From: JAJFUG01 sp964473155
GTDB lineage: Bacteria; Gemmatimonadota; Glassbacteria; GWA2-58-10
DNA length: 7,551 nt
Assembly (NCBI GenBank): GCA_964473155.1
Contig: CAYYNT010000111.1
Coordinates: forward strand, 1 to 7,551
Reading direction: 5' to 3'
A program made the position numbers and the translations under genes. A model generated the notes under the pieces. It saw nothing but the letters and a program-made list of their open reading frames with translations. It was not told the origin of the DNA and did no database searches. This document shows, piece by piece, positions 1 to 6,530 of this stretch (positions within the stretch are counted from its first letter, which is position 1; each line of letters opens with the position of its first letter).

Positions 1-1411
1 ACGGAGTTTCCGGGTCGGAGTTCATCAGCCAGCAGGCCTGGCTGTCCGGGTAGCTCATCCCCTTGTACGCGTTGATCGTGTTGCCGTTCTCGTCCCTGGC
101 GATACTCTCCGGGTATTTCTCGCGCGCGTACCACCACTCGGATTCGGTTGTGTTGTAGTAGATGAAACAGCCCACACCCGCGGCTTTCGTGGCGGCGGCG
201 TGCATGGCGATCTTCTGGCGGCTGTTGGTGTAGCCTTTGCGCGGATGCGAACCGCAGATCCAGCGCCGCACCGAACCGTCCGGTATCATCTGGCCGTATT
301 TCGGGAAATGGCCGTGCATCTCCCACCAGCGCACGAACTGGTTGTCATAATACTTCTTGAAACGGGCCTGCTCCTGAAGCGCGTTCGAGGTGTCCGGGCA
401 GGGGTGGTCGATCACATAGTTGCCGTCAAACGCCCCGAACCCCTCGGCCGGGTCGAAATACTCGGGGTAACGGTTGTAGACCCAGCCCAGCGAGGCGCGC
501 CAGTCACGCGGCTGAAGAGTGATAAGAAGGCCGGTCTTGGCGTTGCGGTTGTCGCGCAGCCCCAGGTACTCGCTGATCACCTGCAGATAAGGGCGCTCGG
601 ACATTGAGTAGTTGCGGCTGTTCCAGTGGAAATCCTCGGCGATGCCCACGCTGTTGCGGTAACGCACCCGGACGGCTGGCAGTTCGAACGGATTGACCAG
701 GCACAGCGCATTTCTCTTGTTCTGGTTCCAGAACACGAGCATGGGGATACAGGTGCGCCAATCCTCGTTGCCCACCGGCCCGCCATCCGCCTGACCGTAA
801 TTGATCTGGAACGGGACCCAGGGGTTCACTCCGAACGGGGCCTCGGCTATGGGCGCCCAGCCGGTGTAACCCCAGGTGGGCAGGGGAAGAAGCTGCACCA
901 GGCGCAGGGAGCGGTCTCCGCCGCGTATTTTCTGGGCCTGCACCTCCCAGCGAATGTGGTCCTCCTGGACGGTAAAGCTCTGCTTGACCGTGAAATCGGC
1001 GCCCTCGAACACTTTTTCGAAGGTGCAGACTATTTCCTTTTCCCCCTTGCTGACATTCAGGTTCGAAACCAGGACATCGCTCTGCAAGTCGGAGAATGTT
1101 TTCCGCGCCAGATCGTCATGGATCATCACTCCGCCGATCCGCTCCCCCACCGGGACATTTGTCTCCGGCCAGACCGTCTCCACCACCTGGTTGCAGTAAT
1201 CCACCGTGTCGGCTTTGTTCAGCAGATGGCGGATAGTGCCGTCCTCTGCGGAGAGAGTGACCTCAATCTGATCGTTCCCCAGGGTGACATAGCTGGTGGA
1301 CTGACGGTAATAAAGCTCGGCGCTTGAAATGGCGGGTAAACTGCATACCAGTAAAGCAATCGCTGTCTGGGTCTTAAAAGGCTTCATGCCTGAAAGTCTG
1401 GCCAGGTTCAT
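1..1411 (-). CDS. Secreted glycoside-hydrolase-like protein (DUF6259-type), 3' end outside window
   Basis: The frame is open from an ATG at 1411 to the window edge, giving 470 complete codons. Residues 1-31 form a Sec signal peptide: Lys10 and Lys13, a hydrophobic core AIALLVCSLPA, and probable cleavage after SSA31. Residues 35 to about 310 read as a beta-rich N-terminal domain (alternating strands, aromatic-rich). From about 310 the pattern suits the start of a TIM barrel: WWEMHGH at 362-368, then GVGCFIYYNTTE at 412-423, resembling a barrel strand with acidic residues after it. I recall this layout from DUF6259 and distant alpha-galactosidase-like (GH36/GH101-like) proteins, so a periplasmic or exported polysaccharide-active enzyme is likely; the substrate is unknown. 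An AGAAAGG Shine-Dalgarno at 1421-1427, 9 bases upstream, supports this start over the internal ATG at codon 9. The catalytic half is mostly missing, so the class is tentative. Confidence 0.75.
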   Translation of the reverse strand, partial: MNLARLSGMKPFKTQTAIALLVCSLPAISSAELYYRQSTSYVTLGNDQIEVTLSAEDGTIRHLLNKADTVDYCNQVVETVWPETNVPVGERIGGVMIHDDLARKTFSDLQSDVLVSNLNVSKGEKEIVCTFEKVFEGADFTVKQSFTVQEDHIRWEVQAQKIRGGDRSLRLVQLLPLPTWGYTGWAPIAEAPFGVNPWVPFQINYGQADGGPVGNEDWRTCIPMLVFWNQNKRNALCLVNPFELPAVRVRYRNSVGIAEDFHWNSRNYSMSERPYLQVISEYLGLRDNRNAKTGLLITLQPRDWRASLGWVYNRYPEYFDPAEGFGAFDGNYVIDHPCPDTSNALQEQARFKKYYDNQFVRWWEMHGHFPKYGQMIPDGSVRRWICGSHPRKGYTNSRQKIAMHAAATKAAGVGCFIYYNTTESEWWYAREKYPESIARDENGNTINAYKGMSYPDSQACWLMNSDPETP

Positions 1412-1482
1412 CAGTCGATTCCTTTCTGTCGCATTGATTGATGACAGGCAGGCAGGAACAGCGCAAGGAGATCAGGTCGATT
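1410..1482 (-). repeat. Direct repeat pair in the leader of the glycosidase-like gene
   Basis: The plus-strand sequence ATCAGTCGATT at 1410-1420 recurs as ATCAGGTCGATT at 1471-1482, differing by one inserted G. The first copy spans the first bases of the start codon and the spacer before the Shine-Dalgarno. The second lies about 60 bases upstream in the predicted 5' leader. It could be chance or a paired binding site; there is no further support. Confidence 0.3.
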
Positions 1483-1520
1483 GCCCCCCGGCGCTGCCGT
1501 CCTTATCTTGATATGAGTCT

Positions 1521-1548
1521 ATTATAACATCTGGAATGGGCCAGTCAA
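1521..1548 (-). promoter_or_regulatory. Extended -10 sigma70-type promoter of the glycosidase-like gene
   Basis: Read on the minus strand this is TTGACT (1543-1548), a 16-base spacer, then a perfect TATAAT (1521-1526) preceded by TGT, which is an extended -10. The -35 matches the consensus at 5 of 6 positions. Transcription would begin near 1514, giving a leader of about 100 bases before the ATG at 1411. The element overlaps the first codons of the divergent DUF429 gene, so the two start regions cannot be fully independent. Confidence 0.7.
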
Positions 1549-2174
1549 TGAATATTGCACCGATTTTCCCACGTGTGGCCGGTCTCGATCTGGCCGGAGT
1601 GGAGCACCGTCCCACCGGGACCGCGATCACCCGACTGCTCCAGGTGGAAGACAGCCGGGAGCTTTTCACCGACCGTGAAATCCTGGAATACCTCCTGGCA
1701 GCCGGAACAACGGTTGTGGGTATCGACGCCCCGCTCTGTCTTCCGCCCGGACGGGCCAGCATGGAGGAGCGCAACGGCGAGCATTTCAGGCCCTGCGACC
1801 TGGCCTTGCGCCGGCGCGGGATACGCTTTTTCCCTATCACTCTCGGCCCGATGCGCGCCCTGACCCTGCGCGGTATACGCCTGAAAGGAGAGCTTGAAAA
1901 ACATGGCATCCGCTGCCTGGAAACCTACCCCGGCGCAAGCCAGGATGTCTGGGGCGTGCCGCGCAAGGGACAGGGAGTGGAAAAGCTCAGGGAGGGGCTG
2001 AACGGCCTGGGGATCAGGGGAATAACTGCAAGCATGAGCGGCCACGAACTGGATGCGGTCTGCTGTTCACTGACAACGGCCCTGCACCTGGAAGGCCTGA
2101 GCGAAATCCTGGGCGGCGCGGAAGACGGAGGAATCATTATCCCGCGCGGCCCGTTGCCCTGGCGTGAGAAGTGA
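1536..2174 (+). CDS. DUF429 protein, predicted RNase H-fold nuclease
   Basis: This 212-residue protein carries the DUF429 (PF04250) signature along its length: GLDLAG at 16-21, GIDAPL at 62-67, CD at 87-88 followed by RRRGIRFFP at 92-100, ETYP at 129-132, SGHELDAVCC at 168-177, and GAEDGGIIIP at 194-203. The acidic residues Asp18, Asp64, Glu129 and Asp173 sit where an RNase H-like metal site would be expected. DUF429 proteins are described as predicted nucleases but, to my knowledge, are uncharacterised. There is no signal peptide or membrane segment, so it should be cytoplasmic. An in-frame ATG at 1548 is an equally possible start: neither start has a good Shine-Dalgarno, though GGAATGGG precedes 1548. 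The gene stands alone, divergent from the glycosidase-like gene and converging on the NicO gene 31 bases away. The family call is firm; the role is unknown. Confidence 0.9.
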   Translation: MGQSMNIAPIFPRVAGLDLAGVEHRPTGTAITRLLQVEDSRELFTDREILEYLLAAGTTVVGIDAPLCLPPGRASMEERNGEHFRPCDLALRRRGIRFFPITLGPMRALTLRGIRLKGELEKHGIRCLETYPGASQDVWGVPRKGQGVEKLREGLNGLGIRGITASMSGHELDAVCCSLTTALHLEGLSEILGGAEDGGIIIPRGPLPWREK

Positions 2175-2205
2175 TATTAAGACAGAGTGCCCCGGTCACT
2201 CCCGC

Positions 2206-3777
2206 TTACTTGAATACCGCACTTATTCCCAACCCCGTCAGGCCTTTCCACAGCATGAAACAGCCCGCCAGCGCAAGCAGGACGCCCGCCGCAACGGGAG
2301 CCCAGCCGAAAGCTCTGGAACCGGCGCTATAAAGTGCGGAGATGAAGCGCGGCCTCGATGCAGGAGACTTTTCACCATCCACCGCCCCGGTGAACATGCC
2401 ACCCAGTGAGAGCGTGACCAGTCCTACTGACACCAGCACAGCCGCCAGGCCCAAACTCAAGGCCAGTATCAGCAGCACCGCCAGGGCGGGGCGGCCGAAA
2501 CCGAGAGCCAGAAAATAAATCCAGAGCGCACCGGGGCACGGCGCAAGCCCGCCCGCCACGCCGAGCCAGACCACTCCCCAGCCGGATTTACCCTTGTCTG
2601 AATGCGGATGAAAGTGATGGGGATGCGAATGCCCCTCCTCATTATCATCCGTCTCGGAATGATGATGATCGTGCACGTGCGGGTGCGGATGGGCATGCCC
2701 GTGAACTGCATATGCGCGCAGACGCTGTATCCCCAGCGCCAGGATTATCAGCCCTGACAAGCCTGTCAAAGCCGCCTGCATGGACTGCCCCGGAGTTCCG
2801 CCCCAGGCCAGGCTGGTCGCCAGGGCCAGGAGCAACACTCCGCCGGTGTGTGTCAGGGTGACTGTCAGGGCCAGGAGCAGCGCCCGTGTCCAGCGCTGCC
2901 CGCTACCCATGAGATAGACCGCGGTGATTGTCTTGGCGTGACCGGGTTCCAGGGCATGAAAACAGCCGTAGATAAAAGCCGCCAGCACGAGCAGCCAGAC
3001 CGCCGCTCCGCCGCTGCTCCCCTGTTCGAAAAAACGGCTTACACGCGTCTGGAAGGCATCGTGCCCGGAACTGTCCATCCCCTCCGGGGTGGTGGCAATC
3101 TTCGAGGCAGTTCCATAAGAGGGATAATCGCACCAGCGGTCCAGGACAAGACGCCAGGGATTTGCTTTTTGTCCCGATGTTTTCTGCTGTTTAAAATCGA
3201 ACGTCAAATTACGCAACTGATCCGCATCCACCGGGCTGACCGTGGAATCAAGGCTGGTCCGCGCAACCTGCATCTCACGCGTGGAAATCAGCACGAACGT
3301 TTCGCGACCCGGATCGGAGTAAGAGTTCAGGTTTTCAATTTCAATGCGGCGGGGTTTGTCGCCCGATTCCGGATCATCGAGGCAGGCTCTGAAATCAAAA
3401 ACCATGTCCAGATGCTGCGGGGCAGGATGCAGCGTGCCGTGGAAATCTATCCGTGGATTTTTTGTTCCGCTCAGTGTCTGTTCCCTGCCTTCCAGACGGA
3501 CGGAAAGATTGTTCAGCAGGCCGTCCCGCAACATGAGCGCATATTTCTCCGCCTCGGATTGACCGATGGAACCATCCCCGTCCAGATCCATTTTCGCGCG
3601 GACAGCCAGGCCGGGAAACTCCCGGTACTGAAAGTCCAGCCGCAGGTCCACGGCTCCCGGACGCAAACGCACCTCGGTCAGGCGCTCCAGATTATACATG
3701 TCCTGATTGTGAGCCTCGATCACCGCCGGACCGGACAGAAAAAACAGGACACAGAACAGAATCAGAAAGCGGTTCAC
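2206..3777 (-). CDS. NicO/RcnA-type nickel/cobalt transporter with extracytoplasmic EF-hand domain
   Basis: This 523-residue membrane protein has a signal peptide (1-22, ending VIEAH). An extracytoplasmic domain of about 230 residues follows, with a textbook EF-hand loop at 64-75 (Asp64, Asp66, Asp68, Ser70, Ile71, Glu75). The C-terminal half is the NicO/RcnA transporter (PF03824). HALEPGHAK at 274-282 and THTGG at 309-313 lie on early helices, and GGLAPCPGALWI at 409-420 on a later one. About six membrane segments fall at 258-274, 297-322, 335-353, 400-424, 428-460 and 490-511. A cytosolic-type loop at 359-392 holds 15 histidines, typical of metal handling in RcnA-like exporters. The expected role is export of Ni2+/Co2+ across the inner membrane; related divalent cations are possible. 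The start is GTG, fixed by a strong Shine-Dalgarno. It is the last gene of a probable three-gene operon. Confidence 0.88.
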   Translation of the reverse strand: MNRFLILFCVLFFLSGPAVIEAHNQDMYNLERLTEVRLRPGAVDLRLDFQYREFPGLAVRAKMDLDGDGSIGQSEAEKYALMLRDGLLNNLSVRLEGREQTLSGTKNPRIDFHGTLHPAPQHLDMVFDFRACLDDPESGDKPRRIEIENLNSYSDPGRETFVLISTREMQVARTSLDSTVSPVDADQLRNLTFDFKQQKTSGQKANPWRLVLDRWCDYPSYGTASKIATTPEGMDSSGHDAFQTRVSRFFEQGSSGGAAVWLLVLAAFIYGCFHALEPGHAKTITAVYLMGSGQRWTRALLLALTVTLTHTGGVLLLALATSLAWGGTPGQSMQAALTGLSGLIILALGIQRLRAYAVHGHAHPHPHVHDHHHSETDDNEEGHSHPHHFHPHSDKGKSGWGVVWLGVAGGLAPCPGALWIYFLALGFGRPALAVLLILALSLGLAAVLVSVGLVTLSLGGMFTGAVDGEKSPASRPRFISALYSAGSRAFGWAPVAAGVLLALAGCFMLWKGLTGLGISAVFK

Positions 3778-3783
3778 CAGGAT

Positions 3784-3791
3784 TCACCTCT
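3784..3791 (-). promoter_or_regulatory. Ribosome binding site fixing the GTG start of the NicO gene
   Basis: On the minus strand AGAGGTGA lies 6 bases upstream of the GTG at 3775-3777. This near-consensus Shine-Dalgarno, together with a signal peptide beginning exactly at that codon, supports the non-ATG start. Confidence 0.75.
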
Positions 3792-3816
3792 TCCCGTTTT
3801 TTAAATGCAGAGTCAG

Positions 3817-3845
3817 AAAAAATATCAAGGCGCTGTTTCCAGCCT
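3817..3845 (-). terminator. Weak hairpin plus U-run after the PHP hydrolase gene (possible attenuator)
   Basis: On the minus strand AGGCTG-GAAA-CAGCGCCT (3828-3845) can form a short stem with a GAAA tetraloop and a two-base bulge. Six T residues follow at 3817-3822. The stem overlaps the end of the hydrolase coding region and the T run starts a few bases late, so it would at best be a leaky terminator. It may lower expression of the downstream NicO gene relative to the two genes before it. Confidence 0.3.
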
Positions 3846-5399
3846 GTTCTGAAGATTTTTCCTCAGCTTTTTCAGCCTGGCCAGGACATCCGGGTTCTTG
3901 ATTGCCTCAATCGACCCATCAAGACGGGCCAGTACGTTACGCGCGCTATCACGGATGAAAGGCGTTTTACCGCCCGCATATACATAAACTGGATTCGTGT
4001 GCGATTCGGTCCCGGCCTCTGAATAAGCCCGCGCCGCTATCCAGAGGCTTTCACGCACCGGAAGGACATATTTCAGGTCCACCGATGGCATGGGTTCGGG
4101 GTTCATTTCACGGCTGATTACCACTCCATTCGCTATCAATTCGATATAACGCACCGGATAGAGGTTGCTCCTGACTTTTACACTGACCTGTAACAGCGTG
4201 TCGACTCCCTCCGGCATTTCAAGTATGTCTCCGGGCCGGGCTGATCCGGCCTCCAGAAACAGCATCGGTCCGCTGCTGACAAAACTGCGTCCTCCGGCAG
4301 CGCCCTCGATCCAGGTGCGTGGAGTGAGTGGGACATCAGAGCGGACATAGGTTATCTCGCTGCCCAGTTCGCGGGTGGGTGGAAAATCACAGGCCCCGAC
4401 AATCGGCAGGCGGTATCCGAGATTCAGAATATCGTACCAGCCCTCCAGCCCCTGACTGCGATATCCGCCGAACTGAAGCAGTTCAAGGAAATCCATTTTC
4501 CCTGCGAGAAAAAGGCCATCCGCTTCCTGGTTATCGTAGCCGCCGTGCGCCAGACCGATAAAGCCATTTAACTCATGCACCCGATCCGCAATAACGGCCA
4601 GTGACGGTTCGCAATCGGCATCCCTAACGGGCTTTTCGCCATGAACGTATTCATTCAACAGGTGAAGTGTGACATGTCCCAGGCTCTCAGATATGTATTC
4701 CTGGCTCGAGCTGAGCCAGTACTCCCCACGACAGGCCGTTGTTGAATCTCCGAATTCACTGTTCTGCGGACGGTCCTCATTTCCGGCTGCCCGATAGTAT
4801 CTATCCTTATCAACCGAGACAAGGTATGCGTATTTGATGTCTTTTGCCGAGGTGACGTTCAGCAGGGAGTCATCGTTCGCGCCGTTGCGCCGCATGTGGA
4901 TATGAGTATCACCCGAATACCAGCCCAGCGCAGCCATGTCGATCCAGCGTTCGAGGCTGGCCTCCACCTCCAGCGTATCGCGCGGCTCTGCTTCCAGTGA
5001 CACGATGCAGGGAACATATTCGTATCCCTTGCGCAGTTCCAGCGTGCAATGACCGGGGGGCACCCGCACCTCGAACGCACCATCCGTATAAAAATAATAG
5101 TTCAGCGGCCGGAAGCGGATCGGGCCTTTCATGCGGTTGCCGCTACGGCGGAGGCTGAAAGCAGAATAAGGATCGGACGGCGGTTCCTGCGCCCCCCGGT
5201 TGACCGAGGCAGTGGCGCTCGCGCGGCGCCCAGAAACGGCGTCTTTAATCCGCACTCTGAGCAGGGCTGCATCCGGACCGGGGTCCACGACCGGTGGAGG
5301 GACGGGCTTGCTGATTTCCACCATCGGGTCGTAATGCGCCGCCGATGGAATTGCCGTGAACAGAAGACATAATGCAAGACTGTTCCATAGAGTCTTCAT
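3825..5399 (-). CDS. Secreted CehA/McbA-family PHP-domain metallohydrolase
   Basis: This 524-residue protein has a signal peptide (1-21, cleavage near PSAA-HYD). A beta-sandwich-like N-terminal domain follows (about 45-150, ending in GAFEVRVPPGHCTLELRKGY, like a carboxypeptidase-regulatory or Ig-like fold). The PHP hydrolase domain comes next. Its metal-site motifs are GDTHIH at 163-168 (His166, His168), SQEY at 232-235 (Glu234), GHVTLH at 241-246 (His242), GLAHGGY at 282-288 (His285) and GACDFP at 335-340 (Asp338). A family hallmark, Trp363 followed by GRSFVSSGPML at 370-380, is present, then a C-terminal beta domain and a charged helical tail (about 485-524). CehA, the founding member, is a carbaryl hydrolase; most homologues have unknown substrates. 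A periplasmic or surface-bound metal-dependent hydrolase of esters, carbamates or phosphoesters is likely. GGAGAG lies 4 bases before the ATG. It sits 23 bases after the BASS gene. Confidence 0.85.
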   Translation of the reverse strand: MKTLWNSLALCLLFTAIPSAAHYDPMVEISKPVPPPVVDPGPDAALLRVRIKDAVSGRRASATASVNRGAQEPPSDPYSAFSLRRSGNRMKGPIRFRPLNYYFYTDGAFEVRVPPGHCTLELRKGYEYVPCIVSLEAEPRDTLEVEASLERWIDMAALGWYSGDTHIHMRRNGANDDSLLNVTSAKDIKYAYLVSVDKDRYYRAAGNEDRPQNSEFGDSTTACRGEYWLSSSQEYISESLGHVTLHLLNEYVHGEKPVRDADCEPSLAVIADRVHELNGFIGLAHGGYDNQEADGLFLAGKMDFLELLQFGGYRSQGLEGWYDILNLGYRLPIVGACDFPPTRELGSEITYVRSDVPLTPRTWIEGAAGGRSFVSSGPMLFLEAGSARPGDILEMPEGVDTLLQVSVKVRSNLYPVRYIELIANGVVISREMNPEPMPSVDLKYVLPVRESLWIAARAYSEAGTESHTNPVYVYAGGKTPFIRDSARNVLARLDGSIEAIKNPDVLARLKKLRKNLQNRLETAP

Positions 5400-5422
5400 A
5401 ATTCTCTCCGGATATTATATTC

Positions 5423-6415
5423 TCAATCAGCCGTGTTCCGTGTCTCCTGGATGGCTTCCAAGGCTGGTGTTTCAGCCTCAACCGGCTGGCGGTACGCGGT
5501 CAGCGTGAACAGGCTGGCCGTGATTATGCACCAGACCGTGAAGATTGCCGAGGGAAGGGCCACTCCGCTCATGTGTTTGAAATGCGTGAGGGCCAGGATC
5601 ACTCCCATCCCGGCGTTCTGCATCCCGATCTCTATCGCCAGGGTGCGCTGCCCGGCCGGGTTCAGCCGTATCATCTTTCCCACAAGATATCCACCCGCCA
5701 GCCCGATCCCGTTCAGCGCCGCCACCAGAATGAAAACAGTAAGCGATGCGTCACGGATCATTGTCACGTTGCCTGACACCACCACGGAACATATCACCAC
5801 TATTGCCGCCACCGAAACCGCCGGGAACACCTCGATGAAACCATCCAGACGGCGGCCCATCATGCGCCGGAACAGCATCCCTCCTCCCAGGGGAAGGATC
5901 ACGCTGTATATAATTGTCATCATCATGCCGGTATATGGAATGTCTATACGGTCGCCCAGAAGGAACAGGGTCAGAGCCGGGGTGACCCAGGGAGAAATGA
6001 AAGTGGACAGGGTGGTCAGCGCCACGGAATAGGAGACATCCCCGCGCGCCACATAGGACAGCACGTTGCTGCTCATGGCGCCGGGCACGCAACCGGTTAT
6101 TATCAATCCCAGGGCCAGCGCCGGGTGGATATCCACCACGCGGGTCAGCGCCCAGGCCGTAAAAGGCATGATAGTGAACTGGGCCAGCGTCCCGAGGAAC
6201 ACCTTGTCAAAACGTTTAAGCGTGGCGGCGGCCTGCCCCAGTTCCAGGGTAACCCCGATCCCGAACATGGTCAGGCCGAAAAACAGGGTCACCCGCTCGA
6301 ACATGAAACCCTGGAAAACCTGTGGACGGAAGAAAGCAAGTGTGCAGCCCAGGATAACCCATAGGGGGAAAAGACGGTTCAGCAGCACCAGCATGACGCG
6401 CCAGCCCTTGCCCAT
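5423..6415 (-). CDS. BASS-family sodium-coupled organic-anion symporter
   Basis: This 330-residue inner-membrane protein has nine to ten hydrophobic helices and a short polar C-terminal tail, the usual size for bile acid:sodium symporters (SBF domain, PF01758). Signature stretches are GCVPGAMSSNVLSYVARGD at 108-126 and IEIGMQNAGMG at 261-271, the two crossover regions that bind sodium. Recalling the Neisseria ASBT structure, its sodium ligands Gln77, Ser114, Asn115, Ser128, Thr132, Glu260 and Gln264 correspond here to Gln79, Ser116, Asn117, Ser130, Thr134, Glu262 and Gln266, a constant offset of two. Sodium-driven transport is therefore likely. The substrate is not readable; bacterial members carry bile acids, pantoate and other carboxylates. 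The start has GGAG 9 bases upstream. It is the first gene of the probable operon with the PHP hydrolase and the NicO transporter. Confidence 0.92.
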   Translation of the reverse strand: MGKGWRVMLVLLNRLFPLWVILGCTLAFFRPQVFQGFMFERVTLFFGLTMFGIGVTLELGQAAATLKRFDKVFLGTLAQFTIMPFTAWALTRVVDIHPALALGLIITGCVPGAMSSNVLSYVARGDVSYSVALTTLSTFISPWVTPALTLFLLGDRIDIPYTGMMMTIIYSVILPLGGGMLFRRMMGRRLDGFIEVFPAVSVAAIVVICSVVVSGNVTMIRDASLTVFILVAALNGIGLAGGYLVGKMIRLNPAGQRTLAIEIGMQNAGMGVILALTHFKHMSGVALPSAIFTVWCIITASLFTLTAYRQPVEAETPALEAIQETRNTAD

Positions 6416-6441
6416 TTTAACAGTCTCCGGTCAGTGCGGTG

Positions 6442-6487
6442 ACAACATGATCAATGAGCGAACAATATTCGCGAAACTATATGTTGT
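6442..6487. repeat. Nested inverted repeats upstream of the BASS gene
   Basis: Outer arms ACAACAT (6442-6448) and ATGTTGT (6481-6487) are perfect complements. They enclose a second inverted repeat, GCGAA (6458-6462) and TTCGC (6468-6472). Both lie in the 115-base gap between the ankyrin stop and the BASS start. There is no U-run, so this is not a standard terminator. It could be an operator, or a fold in read-through RNA from the ankyrin gene. Confidence 0.45.
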
Positions 6488-6505
6488 TCAGGGCAGGACT
6501 GTCCT
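6476..6505 (-). promoter_or_regulatory. Candidate promoter of the BASS-PHP-NicO operon
   Basis: The minus strand reads AGGACA (6500-6505), an 18-base spacer, then TATAGT (6476-6481). The -10 matches the consensus at 5 of 6 positions and the -35 at 4 of 6. A better -35, TTGACA (6505-6510), lies next to it but would need a 23-base spacer. Transcription would start near 6469, leaving a leader of about 54 bases before the BASS ATG. The weak -35 suggests dependence on an activator, if real. Confidence 0.45.
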
Positions 6506-6506
6506 G
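6494..6506. promoter_or_regulatory. 13-bp palindrome over the -35 region, operator candidate
   Basis: CAGGAC-T-GTCCTG is a perfect inverted repeat with a one-base centre, too tight to be an RNA hairpin but suited to a dimeric DNA-binding protein. It covers the candidate -35 of the BASS operon, where a bound repressor would block polymerase. No regulator gene is present in the window. Confidence 0.45.
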
Positions 6507-6530
6507 TCAAGTTGTTTGGCTGGAGTCGTG

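Noticed and set aside
626..1327. Long plus-strand open frame of 233 codons
   Set aside because: It is antisense to the glycosidase-like gene, whose frame has a signal peptide, ribosome site and promoter. The plus-strand product shows no recognisable family features.
1341..1347. LLVC in the glycosidase-like signal peptide as a lipobox
   Set aside because: Val before Cys is a poor lipobox residue, and a clear SSA cleavage site follows, so ordinary signal peptidase I processing is more likely.
1465..1516. AAGGAG followed by an 11-codon TTG-started mini frame on the plus strand, possible leader peptide
   Set aside because: The start is weak, the frame is very short, there is no promoter upstream and no attenuator after it; chance is the simpler explanation.
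2185..2201. Small inverted repeat GAGTG...CACTC between the converging DUF429 and NicO genes
   Set aside because: The stem has only 5 pairs, with a 7-base loop and no U-run on either strand, which is too weak to call a terminator.
2602..2703. Repetitive-looking tract that could be taken for a tandem DNA repeat
   Set aside because: It encodes the alternating histidine loop of the NicO transporter; the repetition comes from His codons, not a DNA-level repeat or CRISPR array.
2848..3804. Long plus-strand open frame of 318 codons
   Set aside because: It is antisense to the NicO gene, which carries clear family motifs. The product is low-complexity in character and has no recognisable domain.
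5414..5419. Perfect TATAAT on the minus strand between the BASS and PHP hydrolase genes
   Set aside because: There is no -35 at a suitable distance, and a start site from it would fall within the Shine-Dalgarno of the hydrolase gene. It is more likely AT-rich spacer within an operon.
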